A DNA stretch of 64,000 nucleotides from Yponomeuta sedellus (GCA_934045075.1 OW203722.1:17515486-17579485); one strand, 5' to 3'; numbered from the stretch's first letter, positions 44,401 through 57,644 are shown. Numbers and translations: made by a program. Notes: generated from the letters alone by a model not told the origin.

Positions 44401-46188
44401 ATTCCGTAACAGACTTGTGTGAAACCGCAACACTGGCGGTAATCATGGTTTCCAGCTATTGAACTAAACTCGGGCATCTAATACTTCTACATTACTCGGG
44501 TCTGGCTAAACTCAACATTCAACAACCAACATAGGAAGATATCGTTATGGTGGTATATATCGGTCGGTACAAGTAAAGCGTGTATTCCAGATTTTTATAT
44601 TATAGATAGGAATCTATAATATAATAATCTGAATAATTGAAATTACTTTAATAATAATTAAGATAAGAAAGCTACTTCAGACTGATTTTTTTACAGTGGA
44701 ATATAATTCCTATAATATAAATATACATTTGATGCAAAATAATTTCATAAAAACCATTAAAATTGAATGTTTTCATTTGTTATTGAATGTGTAACAAGAT
44801 CTCAAGTCTCAGTAAAACGGGTTGCTAATTTCACCGAAATCTTATGTGGTATTCTGTCAAGGACTTTGCACTGAGAATCCGGATTCGTTCCCCGACCATG
44901 TATTTAAAAGCTAATAAAACATTTTCAAGTTAAGAGTACCAATTTTAAAGAGGAATTGTATATAAATAACCACTAGTACCTGTAAACTGCTATTTGAAAC
45001 CATTTTGACGTACATTTTATAACACCGCTTATTTATGTTCGCCAGCGCACGGTCATGCAGCCTCTCGTACTCCCAATTCCCAATGCACGCCCGATATTTA
45101 ATTAAAGTTCACTCACTCTGTCACTCTACTCTCAACGATAACAAGGATATTCTATTAAATTCATATACGAGAAAATTCACATACGAAACAAAAGAGGCCA
45201 CGAGCTGTACGGTAATTGGGGTAATCTCTGAACGATTTAGCCTTTCACCGAAAGCGCCTTTCTCACAATCCGGGTTGGCAAAGCGCGTCTTATTGCTGAA
45301 TTGATTTATGCAGGCGCTGTCGAATAACTGACTTGTACTGTACATGTACTATAACTGACACGACCGCAACACAATCCCCAGTTTCCAAACTGCATAGTTA
45401 ATGCCTGTGGCTAGTCAACCTATATAGCAATTACCAACAGTGTTATTAGGTTTTGGTGAACTAGACGGCTAGCAAAGGCATAGTTGCAGCGAACGACCGA
45501 CTCGACTCGCCGTCACAGTGAGGACCGAGCGCTGTGGTTGGCTTAAAGCTTAGAGAAATTCTAATTAGCACTAATGGGACATGCCTTCACCTTGGCGGAA
45601 GCGATCCTCGTTAAAACGTTTATAAGGATCGAAATTGAGTAACGAACTCATTTAGACGAGCGGTTGTTACTTATGTGGGCAGTATATAGCATCATTATCA
45701 TTGTTCGAGGTTTTGTTCAAAGAATATTGGGAACAAAGTACCAATTAATAAAATGACATGGCAGATAATTGCTCCTCGTGTGTAATTTACGTTGTGTTGA
45801 GATAAACATGATGCTTATGTCGTGATACAATAGGCGACTAGGTTTCTATGCGTATTAATATATGTAAATACGTTATCATCATAAAGTCCTAACACACAGT
45901 TCGTAATATATTTTCAAAAAACCAGCTAAACGCGTGTATGGCAACGCGCAGTGTAGAGGTCTGTCGAAAGAGGAGGTTTTAAATGCTTTACAGAACTAAC
46001 AACTTTAACAACGTAATATTCAATGGATTTGGTACGAAGATTATAAGTTGATCTCATACTAGTAAACTTGTAAAGCGTGCCTTAGCCTATAGAATTTTTT
46101 CACGTTTCTACAATTAACCGTTTAGCCAGAGCGAGACCGCGGACTGACAGAACGGGCATGGCGAAACTATAAGGGTTTTTTATAAGGG
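41490..46188 (-). other. Liprin-beta intron 2, upper-middle part
   Basis: AT-rich. I see short palindromes only (for example TATATTATAGAT...ATCTATAATATA near 44597-44624). No gene or clear element. Confidence 0.45.
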
Positions 46189-46370
46189 ACGACCTCTGTG
46201 GCGTAGCGGTAGCGCATCTACCTACCTTGCAAGAGGTCCCGGGTTCGAATCCCGGCTGAGAACAAAAAAAGAACCCCAGGTCTTGGATGTTTACATGTTT
46301 GTGATGTCGTTGTTTCTGGTTCCCACGACACAGGGTATCCTAGTGTGGGGCCAAAAGCAATGTATGTGGG
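46189..46370 (+). repeat. tRNA-derived SINE C, copy 2
   Basis: Head with TGGCGTAGCGGTAGCGCATC and GGTTCGAATCCCGG, then GGTCTTGGATGTTTACATG and ACACAGGGTATCCTAGTG, shared with 10637-10985. The head resembles a different tRNA than copy 1's head. It lacks a matching acceptor stem. Confidence 0.75.
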
Positions 46371-46975
46371 TTGATATCGAAGATTTTTAAGATTTTTAAT
46401 GTACATAGTTCTTGTCGACAATGGCACGATAAAATCAACGCAAATCCAGACGAAACCATCGCCTTTATCCAACAAACAAAATATGGCTGCACTAATTTTC
46501 CGCTAGCCCGTCCTAGTGCCGCGAGGTTATTTACCCCACCAGGACGCCCCCCTTCCCCCCCGAGACCGATGAATGCCAAAGTGGTTGACAGCACTCCCCA
46601 TTTGGTTGACAGTGCACTCCCATTCAGGACTCCGCTCAATGCTGGTCAGCAAACACGGCCCTTTGAAAGCATGCGTGTCACCTGGTACCCTAGTAATACT
46701 TGACGAATATTTCAGCGGCTACGGGCAAGTTTCACAGGCATGCAATTTGCTTTTATGATTGCGGTTGCTGCATATACGAGTACAAGGGTAACGACGAGTT
46801 GTTTCTAAGTGGTTTTAACTTTGCTCTCGCGTTTTATAATTCGGTGCATCCATGCGTGTTGGTTTCGTGCAGTTAAGTACGCGATTGCAGCGTATAAAGA
46901 GCAGAAACATATAAAATTCATCAAACTGTTAGATAAATATAATGCTTGCCAGCTTATTAGAGTCGTCGCCGTTGT

Positions 46976-47060
46976 CAGGCTATACCAGTCCACTGCTGGA
47001 CTCAGCCCTCCCCTAAAGAGCGCCACGCTGAGCTACCATAGGGGGCAATGCCCATGCCTT
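46976..47060 (+). repeat. 'CCACTGCTGGAC' repeat fragment
   Basis: CAGTCCACTGCTGGACTCAG followed by CCCTCCCCTAAAGAGCG, the same family as 14964-15212. Confidence 0.65.
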
Positions 47061-48004
47061 ATTAGAGTATTGACAGCTAATCTACTGAACGAAATTCATC
47101 ATACGGCTTGCAAGTCAAAGCGCCTATTAGATGCAATAGCGAGCCTTTTCAGAAAATGTACAAGTTTGTCTTCCTCGTGTAGTCGCCTCATTGTGATAAG
47201 CTAAGGTGTTCTGTCAGGTAATCAAGTCGGGCCCACTGAGCCGCGAGCGCCCAGGAAACGTGTTGAATATTCATGTACGCTTCGGTGTGTGAAACTTCCA
47301 TGAGCAATTTGCTTCCCTCTCCTATGAAACGCGCCTCATGTCAACTATCCTTGGAGATGGTTAGGGGCATATTTAAATGTAGAAACAACAGCCGCTACGC
47401 CCTGAAGGCACAAAATCACCAGTTTGCGGCGAAAGCTAGTGCCACGTGTAAATAAATACCCAGTAGTCCGAATTTATGAAGTCTGAATATATTTGCACAC
47501 CACTCGACACTGTCTTTAAGAACTTCTGTAGCCATGTTCTGGCAAATAAACTATTTCTACCCTACTAGAATTAATTCTATTTAAAAGAACTTTCGTGACT
47601 TTTGTAGTCAACCAGTTTCGGAAAACTTACCAGTACCACGTCGGTCGGTGTTGAACTCGCACTCTATGCTAAAGAATCCAAGTAGCTTGCATACAAATAA
47701 CTCCTCATTGTGGAGAGCTCTAACAGACGTAGGTATTTAAACGTTCGTAAAAGATAAACGTTAGGTCTCCGTGCGTGGGGTGAAAAACTAGGCCGCGGAG
47801 GAGGTAAAGGGTCTGTCACACACAAGTAAAACGTGCTAACGCGAGTGAATATACGTCAGCGAGCAAAGGCCTTGCTCTAGTGCTATTAGTTTACTTCCGT
47901 ACGCGGTCTGCCTCCAGACTTTTAAGTCCTTTGTTCCTTCCCGTATAATTCCTTCACATTCATTTTAATTCCTCTAAGGATGACGACATGGTGGAATCTA
48001 TATT

Positions 48005-48150
48005 AATAATAGATAGATAGATAGAGAACACTTTATTGCACAACGAGAAAAATATTACAATCATGATTCTTAAATCTAAGTAATGTTATACAATTGGCGG
48101 TCTTATCGCTAAGAGCGATCTCTTCCAGACAACCTTTGGATGGAGTAGAT
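48005..48150 (-). repeat. LINE 3'-end repeat with (TAGA)n microsatellite
   Basis: ATAGATAGATAGATAGAGAA then CACTTTATTGCACAA, then TTGGCGGTCTTATCGCTAAG and CTCTTCCAGACAACC. The same 3' end occurs at 48750-48790, 59745-59785 (opposite strand) and 13670-13700, and the inner part at 25865-25905 and 60600-60690. Reads as the 3' terminus of a retroposon with a short-repeat tail. Confidence 0.7.
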
Positions 48151-48904
48151 TGCATGAAGAATATAGTCGGTACGTGGTGCATGTACCTACATAAATAATT
48201 AAATCGAAAATATTTTGATAACAAACAGCAAAAGAGCGCGAGAATATGATTAATGGTGGATTTAAAAATACCAAAGGAGTTGTGTCTTGACATTTCACAG
48301 GGTTTAAAGCTCAGAAATCGCCATTGTAATCTTCAGTAGTTATAAAACGCTATTGATAGGTAGGTATATCTAATTAAAAGACAGCGAGACTGCACATTTG
48401 TACATTTTGTGTTTCGTTCGAGAACAAAAGTAGTATCTGAATGGTTTAATACCAGACTCGTGGTGCAGCTGGAGTGTGCCAAGCTATCTGGCTATTTCAC
48501 AAGGTTTACTGGCAGATTACAGCTCGCGACGCTTCCATTGTCGGAATGCGGCAGCGTCGACGGCGCAACATAATCCTTGCGAATCTGCAGGATTTTCCTA
48601 GGACATTTTTTATGTCTCTTCCGTTTATCCCAAATGTCTTTTTGTTTTCGCGGAGCCTGCGAGGCGCAATCTTCGTCCGTTTCGGTACTTCTTAACGCAT
48701 TCATGTTTTTCTGGCTGAGATTTTCCGCGGCTCCAACAGATGAACCTCACATAGAGAACACTTTATTGCACAACCAGAGAAAAGAATACGACCAAGAAAT
48801 GTCGCTTATAGCTATCGGTCCCAAACAACCCACGACAACATAATCCACGCGAAATAGTTTTCTTACTACACTATTACAAAACTATTTTAACAAGGAAACA
48901 GGTA

Positions 48905-49060
48905 CAGCCCTCCTATTACGTAGTATCCACTCTTTGAGTGAAGCATTTAGACGACTCCTAATTGTCAAAAAATGTATGCATCTGACAGCCGGAGTAGCTT
49001 AAAAAAAGTAAAAATCAACGTCACGCAACTCAGTGGATACTTACGTAATAATGCCCCAGG
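48905..49060. mobile_element. Short MITE (TACGTA termini), copy 1
   Basis: Begins CAGCCCTCCTATTACGTAGT and ends TTACGTAATAATGCCCCAGG; the inner ends include inverted GTATCCACT / AGTGGATAC. A second copy is at 57645-57794 with about 90% identity by eye. No coding capacity. Confidence 0.75.
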
Positions 49061-49485
49061 AGCAGCTGCATTCCTGATGTCAATCTAGTCAACTCTTTTG
49101 CTATGACTTAGTTTAATAAATGCCACTGCATACACAAATGCGTTACTTTAATGGCTTGCGATGCTTCAACATACTCTTTTATTTTATACTTACCTCTTGT
49201 CGTTCAGATATACTGCAGCAAGACGATTTCTCATGCAGACACGCCTTGTGACATAGTAATTAAAGACGACTTACCGCTTTTATGTAGCCGACATAACTTG
49301 GGTGTCCCACTGTAGGGCACAGATATTCCCCTTATAGACCGAGATATTCGGTCATTTGCTGCCTCTGATCCCTCCGACAAGAACTTGTCGCGATCATATC
49401 AATATTTTTGGCTGCCCTCGTTTGCGATGGCCTCGCCTACCCACTCGGGTGCATATTCCTAACATAGTAACGAAAGATAACTGAC

Positions 49486-49676
49486 CAGAGCGACGGTGTT
49501 GTTGTTCTGTTGCAGCCACCGCAGGATGGCACTTGCGGTGGTGAAGTCGGGCCGCGGGGGCGGAGGCACGGCGTGCTGGAGGGAGCCGGCCAGCTGCTGG
49601 GCCAGCTCCAGGGCTCTCGCGCGGGCCGCCCGCCCCGGCCCTGACGTCACCGCGCCGCCCGCCGTGTTGCCCGCCT
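49486..49676 (-). CDS. Liprin-beta exon 2 (N-terminal helical region)
   Basis: Acceptor CCAACGACAG, donor GTCAGT, phase 1 in, 0 out. After a Gly/Ala/Arg-rich start, ARALELAQQLAGSLQHAV and FTTASAILRWLQQNNN match 'LV.DLR.LLE.......TAE.LVEWLQSQ' in the vertebrate N-terminus. By phase it can join exon 3 directly or exon B. Very GC-rich against an AT-rich background. Confidence 0.87.
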
Positions 49677-49724
49677 CTGTCGTTGGGGAGAGATGGGGTG
49701 TTAAGAGGTTTCACAGTTCATATA

Positions 49725-49790
49725 AGAACCTATTTAGAGGCTAAAAATTCCACCCATGGCGGGTGGAATTCCACCCATTCGAACCCGAAA
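49725..49790. repeat. SINE D fragment with small palindrome
   Basis: AAGAACCTATTTAGAGGCTA then AAAATTCCACCCATGGCGGG, i.e. the end of the SINE D unit seen at 54477 and 58551, followed by an internal inverted CCACCC...GGGTGGAATTCCACCC. Confidence 0.6.
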
Positions 49791-52440
49791 CAATAGTTGA
49801 TTTTATAGCACGCGGCCTTGTCAACATGACCGGCTCTTGTCAAACTGATTAATGATTATTAAGTTTGCATAACTTATTAATATTTTTAATGGACTATAAT
49901 AGAGTTAGGTACCTAATTAGATTACATAAAATAAATTTAATACATTAATAAAAACAAAATCTGATCAAATAAAGATATTAAGGTACCTAATTACATTATT
50001 TTTATTATTTATTTGTTTGATTAACCTTGATTGCCCAATATCTCTGGATTTGACTATGGAATGTTTAGTAAACTCAGTTTAGAATTTGGCCAAGTCGTTC
50101 AATATGTCTAACGCTATTCAGATCAGTTACAATAATTTTTGTTGTAATAATTTTATTACGTAGGAGGGTCGCCAGATGCAGAGGGCATCGAAAATCTTAC
50201 AAAACCAACGAAATCTTTGTTTACCTAGAGTGCGTACTGTCTGATTAAGAGATATTATGTATGTACCGTGTCTACAGTCACAAAGCGCATTCACTCAGTC
50301 CCTAAATCCCCTAAACAAAACTAATCATAATCTAAAATATAATTCACATAAACAAAGGAATTTGTATTTTACCTACAGCGCACATTGTCTTATTGAGAGA
50401 CATTTTTGTACCGAAACTCTTCTAAACTGGGAAGTCGGACAATGTTATACGTTTACGTAGATAAGAGATAAAACCATAGAGATAAGATTATGTTAGAAGG
50501 TAGATACGCAGTTATTGTGAAGTGAAAGTAAACGAATGCTGGGATGTGAGGGAAGGAGGCTGGTCGCACAATGCGTAACGGTTGCCTTCAAAAATCACCT
50601 AGATGGCGCCGCCATCGCCAAATGTACTTTGGGCCCTATTACGCAACATCATTTCGCCTCACAGTCGAGACCCAATGAATATATAGCGCAACTTATACTC
50701 TGCATAAAATAGTAAATAAATTTTCAATCCGTTTGAAACTTCGCCCGACCTAATTGCTTCGGAGCTTCCGCCTGCACGTCAATTTCCACCTGGATCGCGC
50801 CAGCGGAAAATCTGCCAGACTTTATATAAATACGCCGATCGCTACATCACTATCGGAAGTGTACTGTCTTCTACCGCGTCGACACATTGCGGACATCGAT
50901 CGCTGCCCAGCAGTCGATCTGTTCAGTGAGTTATGTGCCGCGCGATACTCACGAAAAAAGCTGGCCCGCAGGGTTCACGCGAAGACTCCCGGACGCCCGG
51001 GCCGGCCGGCTGCGTCGGTAGAGGCTCTCGCGCGTAGCCTGCGAGGGCACCCTTGCAATCACCGCGCGTTGTTGTTAGCTAAACTACCCCGGGTTTAGAG
51101 GTCGTGAACACTTCCATAACGTGAGGCATGACGAAGTTTAACTTCGGCTGCCCGACTTTTTACATAGTCTTGGTAGAACTCAATAACGCACAATTTGGTA
51201 GACAACACTTCGTCTGCTCAGTATATATTTTTTTTTTTTTTTTACTAATATGATTTATTAATAAGAAATGCAATGCAACGTTATTGGAGCCCTGGCTAGC
51301 TCCCAGGTAGCCTCGGATTGATGTCAATAACCTGACAGATTTGGGCGCGCGCCAATCGCTCCTGCTTACAGTTTACAGTTTATTTTTTATTTTATTTCTT
51401 TACTAATGAAATTACATAATTAAATTACATAAAGACATTTAGTTTACACCCAAAAAGACACCTAAAAACAGTTCCTCCCTTATCCAAACACTCAACATTG
51501 CGCTTTGTTTACTTCAAAATATAAAGCATAAAAAAAAAACAAAACAAACGAAACAGCAGTTTTCAACAATTCACAGTAGAAAAGCGAGACGCCATTATGC
51601 TTGCAAAAAAATACGTAACAAATCATGAAACTGTAATACAATTTTAACTCTTAAAACTGCACAGTAAATTAATCAATAAAAACATGACAATGTTCCTAAG
51701 TTGATAACCACATTATATAATTACTTTAAGAGCACATAGGAAACACTATTGGATCACGATTTTATTGCTGTCTTTAGGAGTCTTTAAGTTCTATTTATTT
51801 AAGAGTTATTGTTATGAGTCATGATATCACTAAAAACTGAGAACCAGTTGATAACGTACTTCCGTGCATGACGCACTTCCGGTTTCAGACACTGGTTCTT
51901 GTTTTTATTTTTAAAAAAGAATTAAAGCAATCCAAATTTTATACTTGGCCGAGATTGTCAAAATTAGCCATTTTCAGCACAAATTCACTACATAGATGGT
52001 GTTTTTAGGCGTGCTCATAGAGGAACAGGGACACGGTCTAATTTTGCTCTATATCTGTCTATAATAATTAATATAATATAAAAATTACTAACAATACTAA
52101 CAATATCTGTAATTTTGTCATTTTCTTACCCTAACTTGCACACTAGGATTCCCTGTGTCGTGCAAGCTAGTCTCTTCCAATAATGAAACAAAAGACATTT
52201 TAGATCTTAAACGATAAAATTATACAATAGTTAATTTGAATTAAAATCATCGGCGAAAGTATTTTTCAATACATGGCCGTAAAATTAAAAATACTGACAT
52301 GTTATAGGCTTACAATTGCGAAATAACAAAAATGTGATATTTAAAATAGATAATAAAACCCATTTCAACTCTATGAGTTGATAGCAACTGCACTGTGTGT
52401 GCGTGCATGCATACTCACAAGTGCGGTGTGTGGGTGTTTC

Positions 52441-52481
<41 letters not shown>

Positions 52482-54195
52482 ATGTGTGTGTCTAGAAGTT
52501 TATGAGTGTGACTATGAATGTGAGAGTACACGTGTATGTGGGTGAATTAGAATATACGTTGAGATATAGGTCGAGATACAAACACAGTCTACGCCTCTTT
52601 CCTTAACAAATTTTCACTTTGAGTATAGTCCAAACCAATAAGCCACTGTGTGATTTTCTTTTTACAAGTGAACCTGCTGCCTTCCATAATGTTGAGTTGC
52701 CTGTTGGCGTTTGAGATATATTCTGCAAAGGCCTAGAAAGATATTGGACAATAGCAGCCTTTTAAGCCTTGACCAAAAACGGAAATCCCAATTTATTTTA
52801 GTGTTCCGTATCTTCTACAATATTATGTCTTGTCTTCTACAATTATACTACCGTATGTCTTCTAATTTCTCTGACTGACCCACACAGGCGAAAATAGAAC
52901 AAAAGTCGGACAAAACCTAAATGTTGTCAAAAATGCAATGAAAAGTATTGAAAACGTGATTGGACTCTATGGTGAATGGGTTAGACACATGCTCGCGTCC
53001 TAGATTTCTCCAGTTCGATTCCCAGACGAACAGATAGGAATATAATATACGTAAACTCTAGTTTTTAATGTGATGTTACGAATAATATAAAAATAAAATA
53101 AAAACGCATAGAGAATAAAAAATCGTACATTATTAATCGTAGGTTCACCTAGCAAATTTAACATAGTTTGGGATATGGGAAAATATTTTCCAGGTACCAG
53201 TTTTCTTAGACTACTTACGTAAGGATCTAATGACATTATTAATCTTTTATATGTTTTCTTCATAGCTAATTTTCTAGTAAATTTTCTCGAAAATTATTCC
53301 CTATATTTTCTCACATCTTTGTTTCGGCTCTCTTGAGCATCTTCACTTAATGAATCCATAGCTAAATCAGCGATCTCAATGATCCTATGGCCATGGATTA
53401 ATATTTTGTGAAGTGTTGTGGGCATGTAATACCATGGATGTTTAATTCCTGTGTGCTTGAAGGAGTTTTGCCTTAAAATTCTATATCAAAATTTTCAAGG
53501 AGCGCTTATATATAATCATCTGATAAGACGTTAACTCCCAGACTGATTTGAACTTTTTTGAAAAAGTATGTTATTTTATCTTCGTGACTTTTAGATGTGC
53601 AGTCTCCATAATAATCGATCAACGTCCTTCTGCTTAAAGACACTTTCTCGAAAGTTGATCCTAAAAATAAGATTTTTGTTCACTCGTTTTTTATCTTAGG
53701 TACCTACCTACATCCTTAAAGTGAATATTTTGTTCAAGCGACGCTTTCGGACGCATCAAATTGCAGTTGCAATGGAAAATTCAACGTTTAATCTAACACA
53801 AAACATTGATAAGCAAGCAGGACTGTCCAAAAATATCCACTTTAGAACTTAACGAATTTTCAAAAGTTGCTTATAAATCACCCTCCGGTCATTATTGTTT
53901 TCAAACATACTAAAACCATTGTTTATGTACTAAAACTATTAATAATGAACAAAACATACCTCCCGGAATGGAATCCATCGCAAATATTTAAAGATTTACA
54001 AAAATACTTGAAATATATTTGAAGGCGTCATTGTGAATCGCTAAACAAACACATAGACATATACAAACTTTGGTTTGACACTAACAAAAGGAAAAAATAT
54101 ATACCTACCCTATAGTGCAATTAACATACGTGGTTAAATCTGGCTAGCTGAGTCGGTTAGTATATATTTTGTGTTCTTTTGTCTTTTTAGGTTTT
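49791..54195 (-). other. Liprin-beta intron 1, first part
   Basis: AT-rich. Notable items are a poly(T) run at 51224-51243, a GACGTACTTCCG-type doublet near 51853-51880 shared with 494-525, and the (GT)n microsatellite. No exon seen. Confidence 0.45.
52443..52480. repeat. (TG)n microsatellite
   Basis: About 19 uninterrupted TG units, followed by GATGTGTGTGTC. Confidence 0.95.
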
Positions 54196-54311
54196 ACTAT
54201 TTTTATTTTTAATGCACTAACCCGTGCTAAGGACAAATTTAAAAACCTATTTAGAGGCTAAAAATTAAATTTGTCCTTAGCACGGGTTAGTGCATTAAAA
54301 ATAAAAATAGT
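54196..54311. mobile_element. Fold-back element, perfect 45-bp arms
   Basis: Arms 54196-54240 and 54267-54311 are exact complements around a 26-bp core (AAAAACCTATTTAGAGGCTA+). The core is the terminal segment of SINE D. A related arm occurs at 58656-58697. Confidence 0.9.
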
Positions 54312-54476
54312 ATAATCATGTGGGTACAGTGATATCATTCCGATGTAAAACCTAACTGCAAAGTAGGTAGTCGGGGCTGTAAGTGATGTGCAATTTGCTT
54401 AAGCCAGATGTCGCTGCCTGTGCGTAATACAAAGAATAGTGTAGAGGTTCGAAATTTCACTGATGCCGGTGAGTCG

Positions 54477-54575
54477 CCCATTGGCTCAATTGGTAGAGCG
54501 CTGGCACGGATAGCCAGAGGTTGCGGGTTCGAATCCCGGCATGGGTGAAATTTTTAGCCTCTAAATAGGTTTTTA
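54477..54575 (+). repeat. tRNA-like SINE D
   Basis: Cloverleaf-like head: GCCCATTGGCTCAATTGGTA, GAGCGCTGGCACGGATAGCC, GGTTGCGGGTTCGAATCCCG, GCATGGGTGAAA, followed by the family tail TTTTTAGCCTCTAAATAGGT. Near tRNA length with both promoter boxes and a pairing GCCCAT/ATGGGT stem. I treat it as a SINE because the same head recurs with the same tail at 58551-58625. Confidence 0.7.
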
Positions 54576-54687
54576 GGTTTTGTCCGACTTTTCGCCTGTG
54601 TGATGGATGACCGGTCTTTATCTCTTTCGTCGTAAGCCGCAACTTTGCCAAACCTTTGAAATAATTAGTTATAAGCCTCATTTAAAT

Positions 54688-54850
54688 TACGTGTCGGGTT
54701 CGAATCCCGGCATATACTAATGACTTTGTTTTTGTACATTGGTGAAGAGTTAGTAGCAATACCTCTCGCTAACTGTGAAGAGAAACATCGTAAGGAGACC
54801 TAAGTGTTAGAGGTGTTCACATACCACAGCGCTTGAAATTCCCAATCAGT
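54688..54850 (+). repeat. SINE B copy, plus strand
   Basis: GGGTTCGAATCCCGGCATAT then ACTAATGACTTTG, AGTAGCAATACCTCTCGCTA and ACATCGTAAGGA: the reverse orientation of 8657-8911. Confidence 0.7.
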
Positions 54851-55176
54851 GGTGGCCATGCGTGGTAATTAAACCCCATATATGTATGTGAGAGATGGTA
54901 TGTGGCCTGCAGAAGGACTTATATAGGCTACATAAAAAAAAAGTATAAACCTTAACTTCTCTTCGCTCAGCATCTCGTAGTAAAGCTCACCGTGTCGGAA
55001 GAATGTAGGAAAAAACTTTTTAAAGCTGCGTTGCAATCTGCTTGCATTACGCATTCGCAGTATGTAATAGGTTTGTCCTCTGACGTCAAGTACTGGGTAG
55101 CCATTAACCAAGGCACACTCATTGTACACGGTCAAAGGAAAATGTGAGTAATGAAATGAAAACGAGCGCACACCCG

Positions 55177-55651
55177 TAATGGTGCTCCCACATTGCCGTT
55201 AGAAAATGTTTAGTAACGTTAGTAAACATTTGTTAGCAAACATTTAATCACAAATGTTAAAAAATGTTTTCATGTTACAAAATGTTTATAGTAACGTTAA
55301 ATTAAGAAATTATAACAAAACAAATTATAACAAAATTAAACATGTCTTGTGTTACCTTTTGTTTGTAAACCTAGCGGTGAGTCGGGGATGCGGGTGGAGG
55401 GGGGTTAGGAACAAATCCTCTTCCATTTTCGTGTAGACGCCCTCAGAACGCTAACTAAACTGCGAGCTAACACCAGATTTAAATGTTATAAAATGTTAGT
55501 AAACATTAGTACACATTTTATTAGTGTAGGAGCACTTATAACATGTAACAGGTCCCAACAAAATGTAAAAATGACAACATTTGTTAGTAAATGTTTTTAT
55601 GTTACAAAATGTTTACAAACATTTTCTAACAGCAATGTGGGAGCACCATTA
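55177..55651. mobile_element. MITE with 35-bp terminal inverted repeats
   Basis: The left end TAATGGTGCTCCCACATTGC and the right end's complement agree at about 34 of 35 bases. The interior is packed with AACATTT/AAATGTT motifs (GTTAGTAAACATTTGTTAG and similar), so much of the element can self-pair. No ORF of note. Confidence 0.85.
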
Positions 55652-55684
55652 GTGATTTGTTTGGTATGATGTTATTTTTAAGGG

Positions 55685-55890
55685 TTGTTCAGTAATGATT
55701 TTGCTGTGCATAAGAAACTATATTTAGTACATACCAGATCATTTCGAGGGTCCCAATAATAATGTGAAATACACGCTTTTAACGATTGCTCAGTAATGAT
55801 TTTTCTGTGCATAAGAAACTATTGAAGTACATACCAGAGCGTTTCAAGGACCCCGATAAATAATATAATAATCTGGAATACACGCTTTAT
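55685..55890. repeat. Diverged 101-bp tandem duplication
   Basis: CAGTAATGATTTT.CTGTGCATAAGAAACTAT starts at 55690 and 55791. Both copies continue through AGTACATACCAGA and AATACACGCTTT. Confidence 0.8.
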
Positions 55891-56929
55891 TGTAGGCGAC
55901 AAATTGATTGTAGCTAATAACTTCATTTGTTGCGAGTTGAATTCAACCAGATCAGTGTAGTTGTGGTAAATACCCCAGTTTAGTTTAAGAGCTGGAAACA
56001 ATTATAACTGGTATGTTGTGGTCTCACACAAGTCTATTACGGAATAGTTTGAACTTCCAATCGAGGAATCCCGTAGGTAGAGAACCTACTTAGGTAAGCA
56101 GGCACTTACCTACGTACTCTACTTAAATGGGTCCCAATTTCAAGTAGATTAAAATTAAATCTGTACTGTAGGATTTAGCAGTCTGTTGTAAATATGTTAC
56201 GAGTACAATGAGGTCCAATGAACAAAAATAGGGTACACAACACGCGCGTAAATTCAGTGACACCAAAATGCGTCCATCGAAAGCAATGGAAATGCAACGA
56301 CTGTTCCTTAGCCTCAAGAGATATTGCAGGGTTACACAAATCTCAATCTATTTCTAGGTAATATTAGAGAGTATCTGGTTACGGAAGCAAACAGATATTG
56401 AGCTCCTTGATGTCATCTGATCTCTTAGCTTCCAACGGTTCAGTGAGCAAACGCTAATTCAAGATAAAGCTGCAATATGGGTAGTATCAGTAGCCTGCCC
56501 TTTGACCTCTGATAGTGGCTATTAGACCGATCTATTGTCAAAGCAACAAATGGCAATCGACACTGCGTCACCAACAACCACAACTGCGAACCGTCACAGG
56601 CTGCCTGTGTGTAATCCTACACAGAATATTTCCTGATCCTGACACATGCGTTCGTTACCGATTTGAAATGTCATCATCGTGCTTGCGTACTACTTAAAAC
56701 AATACGTACAAGTACTAAGAACCAAAGTTAAAATGTCCTGTATTAACAAACATGATATCTATCTATATAATAGAAAAAAATCTAAAATATTTGTTTTCTA
56801 TCTATATATTTTCTACATTTGAGAACATTTACAAATTACATGCAACTGAATTAATTCGAAACATTCGCAAATTGAGTAATTTGGAAATTTCCAGCTGTTC
56901 AAGTATAGACAATCTCAACCCCTTACTGC

Positions 56930-57215
56930 AGGTGTGTAAAATTTCCAAATTATGGTTATTATTAAGTACATGACCCGTATCCAAAAGGAAACGTTGGAAA
57001 GGATAGTTGGGAAGAGAAACATACTTTATTATTACCGGTATGTAGATGACATAATTAAATGCTGGACAGGTACATTTAGACAACTAGACTCATTTGTCAA
57101 TACCTTGAACACAAAACACCCTAAAATCAATTTCAAACTAGAGAAAGAACAGAACGAATCGCTTAATTTCCTAGATCTAAAAATAACTAGGGTGGGTAAC
57201 AAGCAAACTTTTTAA
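56930..57215 (+). mobile_element. Penelope-like reverse-transcriptase fragment
   Basis: The plus frame contains YYYRYVDDIIKCWTG (RT catalytic YVDD), then FVNTLNTKHPKINFKLEKEQ and LNFLDLKI, the order found in PLE reverse transcriptases. Truncated on both sides and unrelated in position to the GIY-YIG fragment at 21568. Confidence 0.82.
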
Positions 57216-57550
57216 TGCTATTATGGATTTCCGCAAAGTAACGCCTGATTCTATACAACGTGTGTGTAAGACTATAACACTGTTTCTAGACAAGGTGTAC
57301 AGTATACCAGTATGAGGACTTTATTCTTCCTAATTTATACCTTGAACACAAAACACCCTAAAATCAATTTCAAACTAGAGAAAGAACAGAACGAATCGCT
57401 TAATTTCCTAGATCTAAAAATAACTAGGGTGGGTAACAAGCAAACTTTTTAATGCTATTATGGATTTCCGCAAAGTAACGCCTGATTCTATACAACGTGT
57501 GTGTAAGACTATAACACTGTTTCTAGACAAGGTGTACAGTATACCAGTAT
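57101..57550 (+). repeat. 237-bp-spaced duplication of the RT fragment end
   Basis: 57101-57313 and 57338-57550 are essentially identical (TACCTTGAACACAAAACACC to GTACAGTATACCAGTAT), separated by a short unique spacer. The copy is recent or gene-converted. Confidence 0.9.
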
Positions 57551-57644
57551 ACCATACAAGAAAATTAAAAGAGCTTTTCGATTAATAACATGGAACGACA
57601 TACAGCGCTTAGTCTACAGCACTTCAACACCCGTGCACTCTAAT

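Noticed and set aside
46189..46262. Functional tRNA gene
   Set aside because: No complementary acceptor stem, and it is followed by the SINE C body.
46371..46703. Possible protein-coding frames on both strands
   Set aside because: The Pro-rich reading comes from a C-rich tract. No splice context and no recognised domain; likely dispersed repeat sequence.
54477..54548. Functional tRNA gene
   Set aside because: The head pairs well, but the same head with the same non-tRNA tail occurs at 58551-58625, so it is a SINE.
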